Assembly (NCBI GenBank): GCA_011109175.1
Contig: RDEW01000001.1
Coordinates: forward strand, 2,049,485-2,113,484
Source of the DNA: Dicyema japonicum
Lineage: Eukaryota; Dicyemida; Rhombozoa; Dicyemidae
Reading direction: 5' to 3'
Length of the DNA stretch: 64,000 nucleotides
Part shown: piece by piece, positions 1-12,500 of the stretch
Position numbering within the stretch: the stretch's first letter is position 1
Layout: every line of letters begins with the position of its first letter
The notes under the pieces: generated by a model
What the model was told of the DNA's origin: nothing
Database searches by the model: none
Seen by the model: the letters and a program-made list of their open reading frames with translations, nothing else
Translations under genes and position numbers: made by a program

Positions 1-574
1 TATTGTCAATCTTACATAAAAAATCTTTTTGGTTCGGGGTCTCGAGCTTTGTTCCATTTGCTCGGCAATTATCAATCGTTCTATAAATGTGCGTCGGCAG
101 TGATCGTATAATTTAGAATCCAGGGACGGTGAATTAAATTTAGAAACCGATACACCATTTTCAACAGGATCCCGAGCCAATTGCTCAATGGGTACTTGTC
201 GGCGTCTTTTAATGTTAGAGCGTCATAAATTCAGACTATGTTATATCTTCATCGAATTTAGATTTAGAGGTCTCCAAAATGACTTTCAATCCTCCCCGGG
301 AGATACGGCCAAGTCTGCCTCGGATAGAGTATTGGACTAATTTAGTCCATTTCTTTTGTTCATCTGCCTTTGTAGAAAGTAGTATTGCTCGTAGAACATG
401 TGGGCGAGTTACAGAAGCATCAATTCCAGAAAGAGGCTTGACCAACTCGATGGCCGGTGACTCTGCATTTCCTATATTTCTTTCGGCTCCGAAGTCACAG
501 CATTCTGGTTTGTTTTTTTCGATGTTTCGTAACAACAACCATATAACACGTGTTCTATCAATCTTTAATTTCAA
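1..574 (-). other. unassigned coding-like stretch
   Basis: On the minus strand a 112-codon frame (574 to 236) and then a 70-codon open stretch (205 to 1) have ordinary protein-like composition, rich in K, R and E (for example ARDPVENGVSVSKF). They are separated by stops. I recognise no domain. It could be an old retroelement ORF or exons of a gene that leaves the window. It lies downstream of the SAS-6 stop codon on the same strand. Confidence 0.25.
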
Positions 575-777
575 ATGTTTTGAAATATATAAATTCTCAA
601 AAAACTGTTATTTTATAGTAAAATCAATTAAAGTAAGAGGAGGGAACATTTTGTTTGCCTTTTGATTTATTTGTCGGGGATATTGTACGAGATCTAAACA
701 ATTCTGAAGGAATATATGGAATTGGAACATTTCTGGTATTAATTTTCGGATATTCCTCTTTTCCATTCCTTATAGTT

Positions 778-2506
778 TTAAAAATATAAAAACCCAGTAT
801 TTTCTGAATTAGAGGAATTATCACATTCATTAATAATTTCATTAACAGAATTGTCCTGTTTTCCATATTGTATTACTTGTGGTGATGTTTGAAGATTGTT
901 CAGTTGACGATGAAGCCATGCTATTACATTTTGTGAAGTTCTTTCTTTTTCTATTACTTGCTCCAATTTTATTACATTTTCATTCATTTTTTTAGATAAT
1001 TCATTATTCTATAATAAATTTTATTTTACAATCTGTTTGCTTTCTTCTAACTCTTCTTTGACTTGTTTTAAATTAATAGTTATATTATCAATTTTTGAAA
1101 GATTTATTTCCTCTTCCCCCTTTACTTCTTCCAATTCTTTTCGAGAGTTTTATTTTTTAACATAAAGTATTCACATTTTCCTTCCAAATCAGTTTTGATT
1201 ATTTCTTTTTTATTTAAATCATCCTCAGTGATTATCAATTTCTCATTTAGTCTTACCATTTCATCTTTTATAGACGTAATTTGATCTTCCAAATTATTCT
1301 ATACTAATAATTCAAATTTTACCTTTTTATCAACTTCATCTTTCAGAGACTGTTCAATCCTTAATATTTTATTCCTTTCAATTTCCAACATACTTTCTAA
1401 TTCCCCACATTTTGCCCGATATGTGTTTATAGTTCTTTCATTTTCATGTCTATTTTCTTCCAAGTCACAATTTTCTTTTCTGACTCTTTTTAAATCCTGG
1501 GAGTAACGGACATTTTGTTCCTCCAAAAGTTGACATCGAGTATTCTGTTCATTACGGGTTACTTCCAATGTACAGTTTATTTCCACAAGTTCCTATTATA
1601 TGATTAGATTGTTTACTTTGTTTATGTTTTTTAGTTTATCCAGTTTTTCTTCAAATTGAGAAACTTGTGTCAAATATTCTCTCATTTTGGCGGTTTCTTT
1701 TTCACGCCAGAATTTGTCATTTTCGATTAATTTCTATTAATATTAAAAATAATACTTCTTCGTGGGTTTTAGTAACCAAATCAATCTTATTCTGATGTGT
1801 CTCTATTAAGGTAGATTCTCTTATAATAGAATTTTCTTTATATTCTTTAAAGACAGTTTCCAAATATTCATTTTTCTAGATATTAAAATATTAAAGATAA
1901 CAGATTGTAAATTGGTTATTTTTGAATTCAAATCGGATTGATTATTCATATATTTTTCTAAATTTCCAGTCAATTTATTCTACAATTTATATAACTATAA
2001 ACTTCGTAAATATTAATTTTTTCAATCAAATGTTTGATAAGGAATATTTCGTCTGCTTTTTCCACAATTAATGAAATATGAACTAACAATTTAAATGGGT
2101 TTTTTTCTACGACACTAAATTCCGCTGTTTTTGAGTTTTTACATTCCACAAAATAAAGTATAAAACTAAATGAATAAAAAATACTTTACTTTGATGATTT
2201 GTCAGTAATGTTGACCGAACAAAAATCAAGAAGTTCAATAAACTTTGTTGGAAATAACCCAAAGTCCACTAAAAGACTTTGATCATGTTTTATTCTGCAT
2301 TGATTGTTTATAAATACTTTTGATAGTCTATTTCATTAAGTTGGAGTGAGTAAAGGAATCCATAATCACCTTCTTTAGTTAGTTTAATTAATAAAGTGGT
2401 TCTCGTATCATAGAATATTATTTAAAATATTTTATTAATACTTTGAATCACTCTTATTGTAAGTTGATATTACTTTAGAATATACACACGTTGATAGTTC
2501 TGGCAT
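778..2506 (-). CDS. SASS6: SAS-6 centriole assembly protein homologue
   Basis: Structural protein of the centriole cartwheel. Its N-terminal head domains pair and its coiled-coil tail dimerises, which sets nine-fold symmetry. The head is recognised by SLLVDFGLFPTKFIELLDFC and VVEKNPFKLLVHISL, both close to animal SASS6. A long K/E-rich coiled coil follows, then the C-terminal NVIAWLHRQLNN, like the SASS6 motif ITWLNKELNE. About 500 residues. Nine introns fit: 2402-2441 (40 nt), 2295-2317, 2166-2189, 1980-2002, 1876-1901, 1734-1755, 1593-1616, 1299-1322 and 1009-1029. The start is the first Met that joins in frame to the conserved head. An upstream exon is possible, because TTVLCQNYQR just before it is also open. 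One net frame offset remains near 1130-1150 in the coiled coil: an unrecognised intron, an indel or a sequence error. Confidence 0.88.
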
Positions 2507-2887
2507 AACACTGTTGTCATGGATTTATTATTTATAATATTTTGATAAAACTCATTATTCTCCTTGACATATTGAAACTAAAAAAACTTACCAAGCTAAG
2601 GATGTGCCGCTCTATGTTTAATACATTCTTGTGTGGAAAAGATGAGGTCACTTTTGCGACACGTTGAGCATGTAATTAGTTAGTTGGGTTTTACTGTGAT
2701 TTTTATAATTTTTATTTAAAGCCATTAATTATCACGCTCAGTACAATTATTATATCTTAATTATCAATGTCGTATAATCTGAACGGTACAGCTGTCACAG
2801 TTTGTTGGTTAAACATACATATTAGACCCGTGTGTAACCAACTTGGGTACAAAGTTACTCCCTGATCAACAAAAAAGCCTAATAGTA
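2507..2887. other. intergenic, upstream of SAS-6
   Basis: AT-rich sequence between the SAS-6 start and the Mutator-like element. It should carry the SAS-6 promoter. I see no convincing motif. Confidence 0.4.
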
Positions 2888-2898
2888 TAAGATACTAG

Positions 2899-2913
2899 GA
2901 CATTTGGCCGACA
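2899..2913 (+). repeat. left terminal inverted repeat of MULE
   Basis: GACATTTGGCCGACA; exact inverted match at 4134-4148. Confidence 0.75.
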
Positions 2914-4133
2914 ATTCAATTTAGCATAAATGATAAAGCAATACACTATGTATTTTAATAACGGTAAAAAATAGAATTTACACAAACCACTCGTGGAAAA
3001 TTTATGCATGATGGCTATGTGTACATTATGGATAGACAGAGAGACAATATAATATATTAGAGATGTGAGCTGAAGGAAAAATGCAAAGGCAGAGAAAGAA
3101 CTGTTAACGAAGAACTTAATGGAACTATGACACCACATGAACATCCACCAAATGCAGGACGTTTACATGCGCTAAAAACCGTCAATACGATAAAGAAGAG
3201 AGCGAGAGCTTCTGAAGAAACTACATTCACAGTTATCCAAAATTGTTTAAGCACATACTTTATTGATGCTGCTAGTGCGCTACCCAAAAAAGAAACCTTT
3301 GCACATACTGTTCGACGACAGCGTACAGATCAAATACAAGACGGTATTGTTCTAACTGATGAACTTAAATTTTTCCAAATGCAAATTTGTATGGCTGCTA
3401 CTTTCACTTTGGGCAGTGTTTATGGCGAAAAATACAAAATCTAGGACTGCAGGCATGGTATAATGACCCAGCAAATACAGACTCAATTAAAAGTATTCAA
3501 GAACTGGCATTTGTTCCTGTACCTCAAGTCATTAAGAGTTTCCGAGCGCTCCTTGAAACTATTGATGACGAGACTGATGAATGACCTATTTTGATACAAC
3601 ATGGATCGGAGCCTTGCAACGTGGAAGGAGAAGAAGACCATTGTTTAGCTTGGAAATTTGGATTGTACACGACAGACAGGTAGAAGGCCTCCCAAGAACT
3701 ACGAATTTACTTGAAGGATGGCACAGATCTTTTTCACAAAAAGTGTCTATAAAACATTTAACCGTTTGTCGGCTTGTTGCAAAAATACAAAAAGGACAGT
3801 AAGAGTGGGAGCTCACAGTAGAACAAGTGATGGCCGGAGCGTTGGATATATGAAGATCAAAAAGTACCAGGATGTGAACAAAAGGATAAACAGTATTATT
3901 GAAAAATATGATGAATACACTACAGTAGGATTTTTGAGTGCGCTTTCTCATAACCTTTAAGTGAATCTTAACTGTTTTACCTACAGAACAATGAGTATTA
4001 ATGTAACTTTTTAACACATTTTATTTGATGTTGTTATCTTTAATTTTATCTCTGAATTTTAAAACAATGTGCTAATAAAAAGTATGGCATATTTCTTAGT
4101 TATTTGTGCTAAATTTTTTGTAGGCCAAATATC

Positions 4134-4148
4134 TGTCGGCCAAATGTC
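4134..4148 (-). repeat. right terminal inverted repeat of MULE
   Basis: Reverse complement of 2899-2913. A second partial motif, GGCCAAATATCTG, lies just inside it. Confidence 0.75.
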
Positions 4149-4393
4149 TGGACACTCGTATAAAATTAGAAAATTGAATATGGAGATTATGTAAGATATC
4201 TACACTTTGCAAAGACTCTATCCTAAAAAATGATAGTTAAAAACTATTTCTATATACTTTTCAGTTTTTAAGTACTTATTCACATTCTGAATTAATACAT
4301 GTATTGGTCACCATTACTCAGGTCAATAAAGTTATACCAATATATACGAAAACCATATTTTAAAGACTGTCGAATATCCTTGCCAACATCCTG
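4149..4393. other. AT-rich spacer
   Basis: Between the MULE and the integrase transposon. I see no gene or repeat here. Confidence 0.4.
4389..4393 (+). repeat. 5-bp target site duplication, integrase element 1
   Basis: TAATA, repeated at 5753-5757 directly outside the other end. Confidence 0.7.
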
Positions 4394-5752
4394 ACAAATA
4401 ATATGTCACATGGGCGGCGCGTAACGCATGGGAAGCCTGTTACATTTTTTCGACCTTGAAAAGGTCTTTTGATTATCCGACATTATTATTATTAATGTCG
4501 GATCACTGGGTCAAAAAAAAGAAATAAAAGTTCTCATCTAACTAAGTGATCCCAGACCGACAAAGGTGAGGATGAGTCCCTCATTGGATTATCCGACATT
4601 TAATTTTATATATCCGATTTATATCGTGATTTAATCCTGTTAAATTAGTTTTTTATTTATAAATGTTATGATTATAAAGATTTTTTTTTTATAGCGGTAA
4701 ACCTAGATTTCTAGCGTGATTTATAGCATGGAAGATTATTTTGTTGCAATGGCTTCTTACAAGGGTTTTGTGAAAGATTGCGTTGAATATCAAACTTTAA
4801 AAGATGCTTTGCATGATAAATTTCCCGAAAATCTTCCGAGGCACCGAAAATATAGGCTTGTAAAGAAGATAGAGAATTTTTCTATTATCAATGACAGGTA
4901 TTGTAAATTTTCAATAATTTTAGAATGTATCTTAAATCAACTGATCCCAAGTTAGTCATATCCCTGGATAATGAAACCGAAATGGAGCATGTTGCGAATC
5001 GTTGCACGAGTTTTCACACGGAGGAGTCAATAAAATTATATCGGTCCATTCATTTTCTAACGAAAGTCCTTTCGAAAGATATCGAGGAATTAAGGGAATA
5101 AATTCAATAATTAATGGTTATACTTATATCACATTATGACTTATTATATAATTTAAGTGATGAGTTGTGCGATTCCAGAACAAATTGACGATTTGGTTAA
5201 TTGTTCGACTCCAGAATCTATTGAAAATTCACGTGGTTTGATTTAAAAAATTTATATCTAGATAATTCCCAGTCAGATAATTTGTGTCCGAATGCGAGAG
5301 ATTCAATTTTGAAATTAAATCGATTGAAGAAAATTCGAATTATTACAAAGCTATGAACAGGAAAATGAATGTTCATAATAGTAAATATACTTTTAACATG
5401 GGAGATAAAGTATAATTAAAAACATTAATAAATAGGTTCGGGCTAAAATAGGACTTTGGAACAAATACATTGCGACTGGATAAGTTTGAGTCTCAGTATT
5501 ATCCAGTTGCAGAAATAATTAATATTTTATCGAATAATCGCGTGGAGGTAGTTTTAAATAGTTTAATTTGATAGATAAAAAATTCGAAAGGAGAAATATC
5601 GACTGTATTAATGAGTAGACTAAAAAGTTACTTAAATTTAATTTTTTGTGGTTAATAAATCATTTACAAAATTAATTGAAGTTAATCTTGGTTCAAGGTT
5701 AATGTAACAGGCTGTCCATAGGTAACGCTTGCCCATGTGACATAATATCTTC
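4394..5752 (+). mobile_element. integrase-type TIR DNA transposon, copy 1 (core deleted)
   Basis: Ends are imperfect inverted repeats of about 45 bp beginning TGTCACATGGGC and continuing to GCCTGTTACATT. The element is flanked by the 5-bp duplication TAATA (4389-4393 and 5753-5757). A plus-strand ORF from 4716 begins MIYSMEDYFVAMASYKGFVK and runs to the HTEESIKL region. The integrase core is then missing compared with the copy at 21133-22623. The C-terminal part survives in broken frames, with a GDKV-type motif (KYTFNMGDKV) and YYPVAEIINILSNN. This copy is therefore an internal-deletion derivative. It also carries a short LINE 3' end (4485-4586). Retrovirus-like DDE integrases with TIRs are known from GINGER-type elements. 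The 5-bp duplication makes me leave the exact family open. Confidence 0.8.
4485..4586 (-). mobile_element. 5'-truncated LINE 3' end inserted in integrase element 1
   Basis: Flanked by the exact 14-bp duplication GATTATCCGACATT (4471-4484 and 4587-4600). The other integrase copy is uninterrupted at this site. Read on the minus strand it is a LINE 3' UTR ending in an AAT-rich tail. The same sequence occurs at 58195-58290, next to a jockey-like reverse transcriptase fragment. Confidence 0.8.
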
Positions 5753-6128
5753 AAACTTATTTTGATTTTTTTACAGTCCAATAATTATAATTCATTATTA
5801 TTACGAAACAATAACAATAAGATATAATTCTATTCATTTCGCGTCTGTATGATCATCGATACTAGTCTCTCCCACACTCTCCTGTTCGATGCCAGGATTC
5901 TCAGACTACTGAGGTCCTCCTCGTCCCTTGGAGTTCTTTTTACTGTATCAGGTCACTATTTATGAATTTTGGAAGCATTGTACGTTGACGACCTGAAACT
6001 TTTCCTCAATGTTTAATTGATCTTAATTATATTCGATCGAGCGATGATTTACTAGAATATATAATTTTTTATTTAAAATTTGTTTAAATAAAATTTTAAA
6101 TAATTTTGAATAATAAATATATTACGAT
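5753..6128. other. upstream region of INTS2
   Basis: AT-rich sequence between the transposon and INTS2, presumably holding its promoter. No clear motif. Confidence 0.4.
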
Positions 6129-9100
6129 ATGATCGATTCACATGGTTATGGCGATTTTTTGCAATTACTTCCACAGATCTACGCTGAGCTTATAATAAAT
6201 AATAATAAAGAACCATTCCTCCTTAGTAAATCTAAATTACTTTCTTATAATACAAACCATATATCAGGCATGCTTCTTGTAGACAAATCGTTACTGACAA
6301 CAGAAATAACAGCAATACCACAAATTTCAGATTTTCTTTCATTTTCATCTGCCCAACGTCTTTCATTTATTATTCATCAGTTTTCTACTCTTTTGGATAG
6401 AGTAACTTTAAATTAAAATACTAGACTTGTAATCTCACTTCAGAAGAGTGTGTTATCGAAGATATTATGCATTTTGGTTATTCCTATTACCTGCAATATG
6501 TGATAGACACAATAAATTGTATTTTACACAGAAGTATTTAATTTTAATATTTTTAGAACTTGTAAATAATCTTAACCCTGAAATAGTGGCCGAAGCAGTT
6601 TGTTTTTTAGAGAGTGGACCAGTTATTATAAAATCTATTTTGCTTAATTTTCCCAATACTATATTTAATGGTAGTAATTATTTTTAAATTTAGTTCTGAC
6701 TCGTTTAATAATAAGATTTTATAGTAGACGATTGTCTCCGCATTTTAAAAGACATTTATGTGAGATAATATTGACAATATGTAACAATGATGAGTGTTTA
6801 ATAGGACATGCACTTGATTTGATGGTTATTTATATATTAATTTAAGATTATAAATAAATGTTTTCCTGATGTTACGATTGATCTTTGTCTTAAAAGTCAA
6901 AATTGTGAGAATTATATCGATTGTATGTTCTCTGGTGATTTGACATGGATTGTATTAACTGATAATAATATATTAATAAACCTATATACTCGAATACTCA
7001 GCCTTTGTGAGTCTAATATTAAACCTAATCTCATTAATGTGCTTACTATATTATCTACACATGTCGGTAATGCAGAATTGAATAAATGGGCTGCTCAAAT
7101 TTTAATGAATAATATTAAAGTAAATAAATATGTTGTAATTGCAATTCTTGGTTGGGTTTATACAATCTCTGACACTATTTTGTAATATTTTGTAATATTA
7201 TAGAAAATCTGACTTTTTAATTAAACTTTTTAATAATTGGTTGATGTCTCTTATTTTTAATACATTGGATGGAGGATATATAATTTCTTTATTGGTATTG
7301 AATGTTGTCCTTAGTAGTCGTAATGTGGAATTATTTGATAAATTGACAAAGAACATGTTTAGTTCGATAACAGTATATTATTATTATTGTTTATAGTCCA
7401 AAGTTATAGAAAATGGACGTATTTTATTAAATGGACAATTTAGTAGAAATGTTTGTTTATTTATTAATTATAGAAATTAATTGAAGGTGTTATCACAATT
7501 ATTAGTCGACTGTGTGATTTAAATAGGAATGATTATATTATATTAGATTGTAGCAGTATTCTTGCTTGTTTGTCATATATAATACATTCTAATATTAATC
7601 ATTCACATATCAAGGTTATTTTTCATTTTATATAGAAAATGCTCATGTTAATCATAATTACAGCACAATTCTCAGATAGCTCACTTTCTGTTGAAATTAT
7701 TGACTATTTTGTTGAACTACAATTTAAACAGGCTATTCATATTCCATCAATCAATGTTTATGGTTTTATAATTATAGGATTTATTAACATTATTCGACTT
7801 TATTTGTTCTGAAAAATCACAAATTAGTAATTTAGTTATGATTTGTCATTATTTCGTCAACTTTACTACTCTTTTATGGATTATTGATGTTAAACTATAT
7901 TAAGGAATCAAAATCATATGATAATTTCACTGCTAATGATTTAATTTATAAATTCTTGTATTATTTACCCATTCGATTGCTTTTACTCTACGGAGCCAGT
8001 CATCAACATCGTTTTGGTACTCTCTATCCTTCACTGTTGAGGTAAATTATATGTTAAAATAATAGACTTGTGATGTCTAGCTTTTCATATTATTGTCATG
8101 TAGATGATTGGCTAAGAAGAGAAAAGGAATATACTGGAAACCCTTGGGAATTAATTCATAAAATGTATCATCATTTTGGGGACTCTAATAATCGTTTTGA
8201 TGATGAAAAAATATCAAATTTTATAAAATCAATGAGTTTATCTGATGATTTGTCTTCACTATGGTGGGATTTGAATCTTGTTTATCCAAATTTAATATTA
8301 ATAACCTTAAATATATGGATTCCTAATAGAAGATTTACTGAAATACCTTCTAATCCCTTAATTCTATTTGAAGCATATTCTCATGTATTCAGGTTTCGAT
8401 CATTTATTATTTTTAGTAAAACTCATTTATTTGAAATTTTTATATTTATTCTTGAAGTTTGTTTAAAGTTTTCTACTTTACAAATTATTAATAAATCAAA
8501 TAATACTTTATTCGACACATTTCTATTTTCTCAAGATTGTTGTGTTTATCTAACTCTTTTAAATTTTCATTTCAAACCAATTGATGTATTATTTATATTT
8601 ACATAGGAAACTGATAAATATCAAACTTTATTCTCTACTCATCTGAGGACAGAGTTAGTTTGTACATTTCTCCACAGAGTTTTTATTCAAAATAGGGATG
8701 TTCTACAAATGATACATTTCCAGGTTATTTAATTATTAATTCATAGACTTATCCACTTTCACTCATTCCACTAACTTGCAGTTATATACCATCAATACAT
8801 GTCTGCTTTGACTTTCTTCCAAATTTGATCAAACAGACTGAAATTGAGAGACATGTTACATTTTTTGTTTTGTTTTAGATTTTCGGAATATATTTATTGG
8901 CACAACTTTGTGAACAATATCACATCCCTTCTGCTTTTAAAGTAAGCAAGGTGGCTTTGGAAATAATTATCCATAATTATTCAAATTTATTACCAAAGGA
9001 GAGAATCTATTATATTTTGACAATACTTAACCCTCTCATTCGTATTGCTATAACTCAGAAATGTTTAATGCCTTCAATTATTAATTTTGTCCTTTTGGTT

Positions 9101-9297
9101 CTTAGAAGATGCCATTTATCTGTCTTGAAATGTCAGGGTCTTTTTTCTGATTGTAATTTGTTTAATTTTATTTAGTTAAACGGATCAATGGAGGATATAA
9201 TGCACCATTTCGATTGTTGTATTGCAACATTCTCACACTTATTTTAAACTTGGTCATGAAATCTGATTTCAACAAACTCCTTGACGGATTTTTGTAA
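6129..9297 (+). CDS. INTS2: Integrator complex subunit 2 homologue
   Basis: Subunit of the nuclear Integrator complex, which cleaves nascent snRNAs and promoter-proximal Pol II transcripts. Recognition rests on LLRLVMSSFSYYCHVDDWL (human INTS2 has LLRLLATNYPHLCIVDDWI), followed by MIHFQTYPLSLIPLTCSYIP, IPSIHVCFDFLPNLI and IYLLAQLCEQYHIPSAFKVS, all colinear with the human C-terminal half. The N-terminal part is a Leu/Ile-rich helical-repeat sequence that I could not align residue by residue. Sixteen introns restore one frame: 6402-6424, 6534-6556, 6671-6693, 6825-6846, 7182-7203, 7373-7396, 7451-7473, 7615-7635, 7756-7777, 7889-7904, 8042-8065, 8393-8416, 8586-8606, 8724-8746, 8855-8878 and 9153-9175. 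The product is 936 residues, shorter than the roughly 1200 of vertebrates. The 7889-7904 intron is only 16 nt. Confidence 0.88.
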
Positions 9298-9508
9298 ATA
9301 TCTTATTATTAAATTTGGAATATTTCTTAATATAGGTGACCAACAAATAGTTATCCGAATCACACTTCCTATAATGCTTTAAGATTTAAAATAAGTTCCT
9401 TGTATCTTTTTATCATCATCACGATCTTCGGTCGTTTAAAATTTTTGAGCATACAAGATAGTTTTATCTTTAATTTTTCCTGGAATCATATGAGTTGTGT
9501 TTCCGTTA
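9298..9508. other. short intergenic region
   Basis: AT-rich, between the INTS2 stop and the 3' tail of the L-A LINE. Nothing recognised. Confidence 0.4.
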
Positions 9509-12500
9509 ATTATTATTAGAACTTTCATGAGAGCCATAATATTTATAGCCCCGCATGTGCAGCAAAAATATAAGAGAAAGAGTTCAGCTTTTCTGTTCTT
9601 AACCAGATCCCTCAATGTGTCCAGGTAGTCGCCAGATGCCAAAGTTTTCTTTACGGCGTTAAGATCGTTTTGTAAAACGACTGGGTAGGTTGTTCTCGGC
9701 GTTCCGCGAGAGCGTTTTACATGGGAGGAGTAGTAATCTTCCATGGCGATATTCGGGGGGATGTCGGGTCCAACCTCAGGACGTATTCGAAAAGTCTCCA
9801 ACGAGAGCTAATGATCTCGAGACTTATTGGTGTACACTCCTTTCCGCAAGATCTTGGATGGCCAGAACATTCCAGTTATGTTTCTTTGATGATTCCTGTG
9901 AAACTAGTCAAGCCTCTCCATTCATCTTTTGAGGTGCTCCAGGTCCCAGAGTTGTATAGGAGGATTGGTTTGATAAAGGTTTCGTGTAACATTATCCTTT
10001 GTTTTATGTAATTCCCTTTCCGTTTTAGCCATAAGTTTTTCAGCCTGTGTAATACCGCGTTTGCCATGGTTTTTCTCCGTATGATATTTTCACTATTTCC
10101 TAATAGGGAGCCAAGTTTTTTTGTGTCTCCATTTCTCTTCGAGTGAGTTATTCATTCGTTTTATTTCTGTCCGTTCTGTTTTTTTTCTGTTTACAATGAG
10201 AAACCATTTCTCAAGTATATCTGGTGCTTTTTCTAGCACATGTTCCAGGAGTTCTTTGTTACAGAGATTAGGTCGACATCATCAGCATAAATCACTTCTA
10301 TTTTTCTTCGGTATAATGGTCTCAGTTCCCTCATCGCGGCCTTCATGTATATTGTGAATAGTAGCGGAGAGAGGGAGTCTACTTAAGAAGTGCCTGTGTT
10401 TTTTCAAATTTTCTTGAGTAGGTTTTTCCAACTCTCACAAGGAGCTCTGTATTAGATAGAAGGATTTGGATCATTCTTAGACTCGATTCGTCAATAAACC
10501 CTTCCAGCACTGTCATCAATTTGTTCCTGTTAACAGTCAAAGACTTTTGATAGATCTATTACCAGAATGTGGGTGGCATTGCAATATCTTTGATGTGCTA
10601 CACATCTCAATCTGTGACTCCAGACTGCATCAGCTGTTGATCTTCCTTCTCTGAACTGACTTTGACTTTCGGGTAGGTAGTTATAGGCGGGATCTTTACT
10701 CGTTCCAATACAATGTTAGCTAAGACTATCCGTAGAGAATTTGATAATATAATTGGTCGTAAGTTTTCAACCGGTCCTTTGGGTTTATTGGGTTTTTGAA
10801 TAGGTATTATAATCTCGTCCCAGGGGTAAAGTTGAGTTAGTTGAAAACATTTCATATAGTAGTGTAGCGATTTTTTTAAAAAGGGGGTCAGGGCCGTATT
10901 TCAGTAATTCTGGGTTTATCGTATCTGGTCTGCTACTCTGTTATTTTTTAGTTTTCGACATGCTGTTTTTACTTCCAAAAATTGTAATTGGTTTTTTCAA
11001 AGGTCTAGGCTTTTTTTGAATAGGGGAATTGCTGTAGTCACATTAAAAAGTTTCTCAAAATGTGTTGCAATTACCTCCGCTTGCTCAGTATTCAGTAATG
11101 TCTTGCCATTTTTGTCTTTGTTGATTATTCGTTACTTCCGGTTTGTTTGGAGTAGTAAACTAGCGGCCATATACTTTTGTGAAAACTTTTAGTTTGGATA
11201 CTTTATTGATTTTGCGAAGCAGTTCTTCTTGGTGGAGTGTCTTGTTCAGTCTTCAGATTTTTCTACGAATTTGGTCCCTCTGCCCTTGAAACGCTTTTCC
11301 TTGTTATAGTCTTTTTCGTTTAGTTTTTTGTATGGATTTCTTTTAACTATTTTGCTAACTCTTTTATAGTTCTGTATGTATCGTCGAATCTCGCTGCTGT
11401 TCACCTGGTGGAAGGTTCTACGCATCTACGATGCAGAAAGGGTTTGACGAGTGACGCCGTCATCAGTGGATACTCACTGCTGAACTGGATTGTCTAGAAA
11501 GGACACTCACACAAGAAAAAGAAAAAAAGAAGTGAAGATCATTCCTTGGTTCTACGATTAGTTAAAATTAACTGTTCTTTACTTAAATAAAGTGTGTGTC
11601 CTGCCTATGCGGAGCTATAAATACTATGGCTTTCGTGAAAAGGCTTTATATATATATATGTATCGTCCGGTCCATACTGGCCATTTCCCGCATGCCGAGG
11701 TATTGGCTTGCTGAGTCGTTTATTATATTTTTTGTGTGATCCCAAGAAATTCCTACTGTTGGGTCCTTCAGATGAGAGCATATGTGTTTTTGGTAATTTT
11801 TGACTGTATCTGGATGAGAGATCAGTTTTTACGTTGCGTATCCATTTCTATATTCTCATTATTTATTGTTTGTAATGTTGTTGTTTCCTATGTTGATACC
11901 TTTAGTTATCTCCACGTTTCGCCAGGCTGAAGGTGACAAGTTGTTGAACCTTCGTATGATCGTGTGTTTATAAGAGAGCGTTTGTCGTTAATCCGGAATA
12001 TAATAAAATCAATTTGGTTGTATATAGGGACTAGTTTTCCATCTGGGTTTCTTTGTTCACCAATCCAAGTGGTTATGCACGATGGGAGAATGCGGTGTTG
12101 CACAAGAACAGTTTGTTTGCCGTGCAGAAATGGCCAAGTATGCTCCCAGGCAGGTTTCTTTTTCCACGTCCGTGTCTTCCCATGAAGGTATCTTCTGATT
12201 TTTTTTGTTCCAATTTTTGCATTTAGATCTCCAGCAATAAATATAAGTGAGGACGACTTATGTTCATTATACGTCTTTGATAATGCTGAGTAGAATTCAT
12301 CCAGTTCGGTCGGGTTTTTTGCCACTCTCTCACAGTGTGGTGCATATACATTTATAATTGTTAGTGTATTTTTAGAGGAACATTAATTGTTCAGATAGAT
12401 CTGTATTACGCAGATCCTGTCATTCACCCGCCAAATGTGACTGATGTCAGATGATAGTTTTCTGTGAATGGCGAATCCAAGACCATAGTGTTTTGAGTCA

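Larger units (their letters stand above)
2888..4160 (+). mobile_element. decayed Mutator-like (MULE) DNA transposon
   Basis: Inverted ends sharing GACATTTGGCCGACA lie at 2899-2913 and, inverted, at 4134-4148. Between them, frames broken by stops and shifts carry the MULE transposase signature: MTPHEHPPNAGRLHALKTVN, then YGCYFHFGQCLWRKIQNLGL (the CHFH region), ELAFVPVPQVI, TYFDTTWIGALQRGRRRRP and EGLPRTTNLLEGWHRSF. The segment expected to hold the catalytic Asp residues, between LTDELKFF and YGCYFHF, is missing, so this copy cannot be autonomous. The target duplication is not clear. Family assignment is from known invertebrate MULE proteins. Confidence 0.8.

Noticed and set aside
4461-4600. 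Palindromic cruciform around ATTATCCGACATT ... AATGTCGGAT
   Set aside because: Explained by the LINE 3'-end insertion and its 14-bp duplication within the integrase element.
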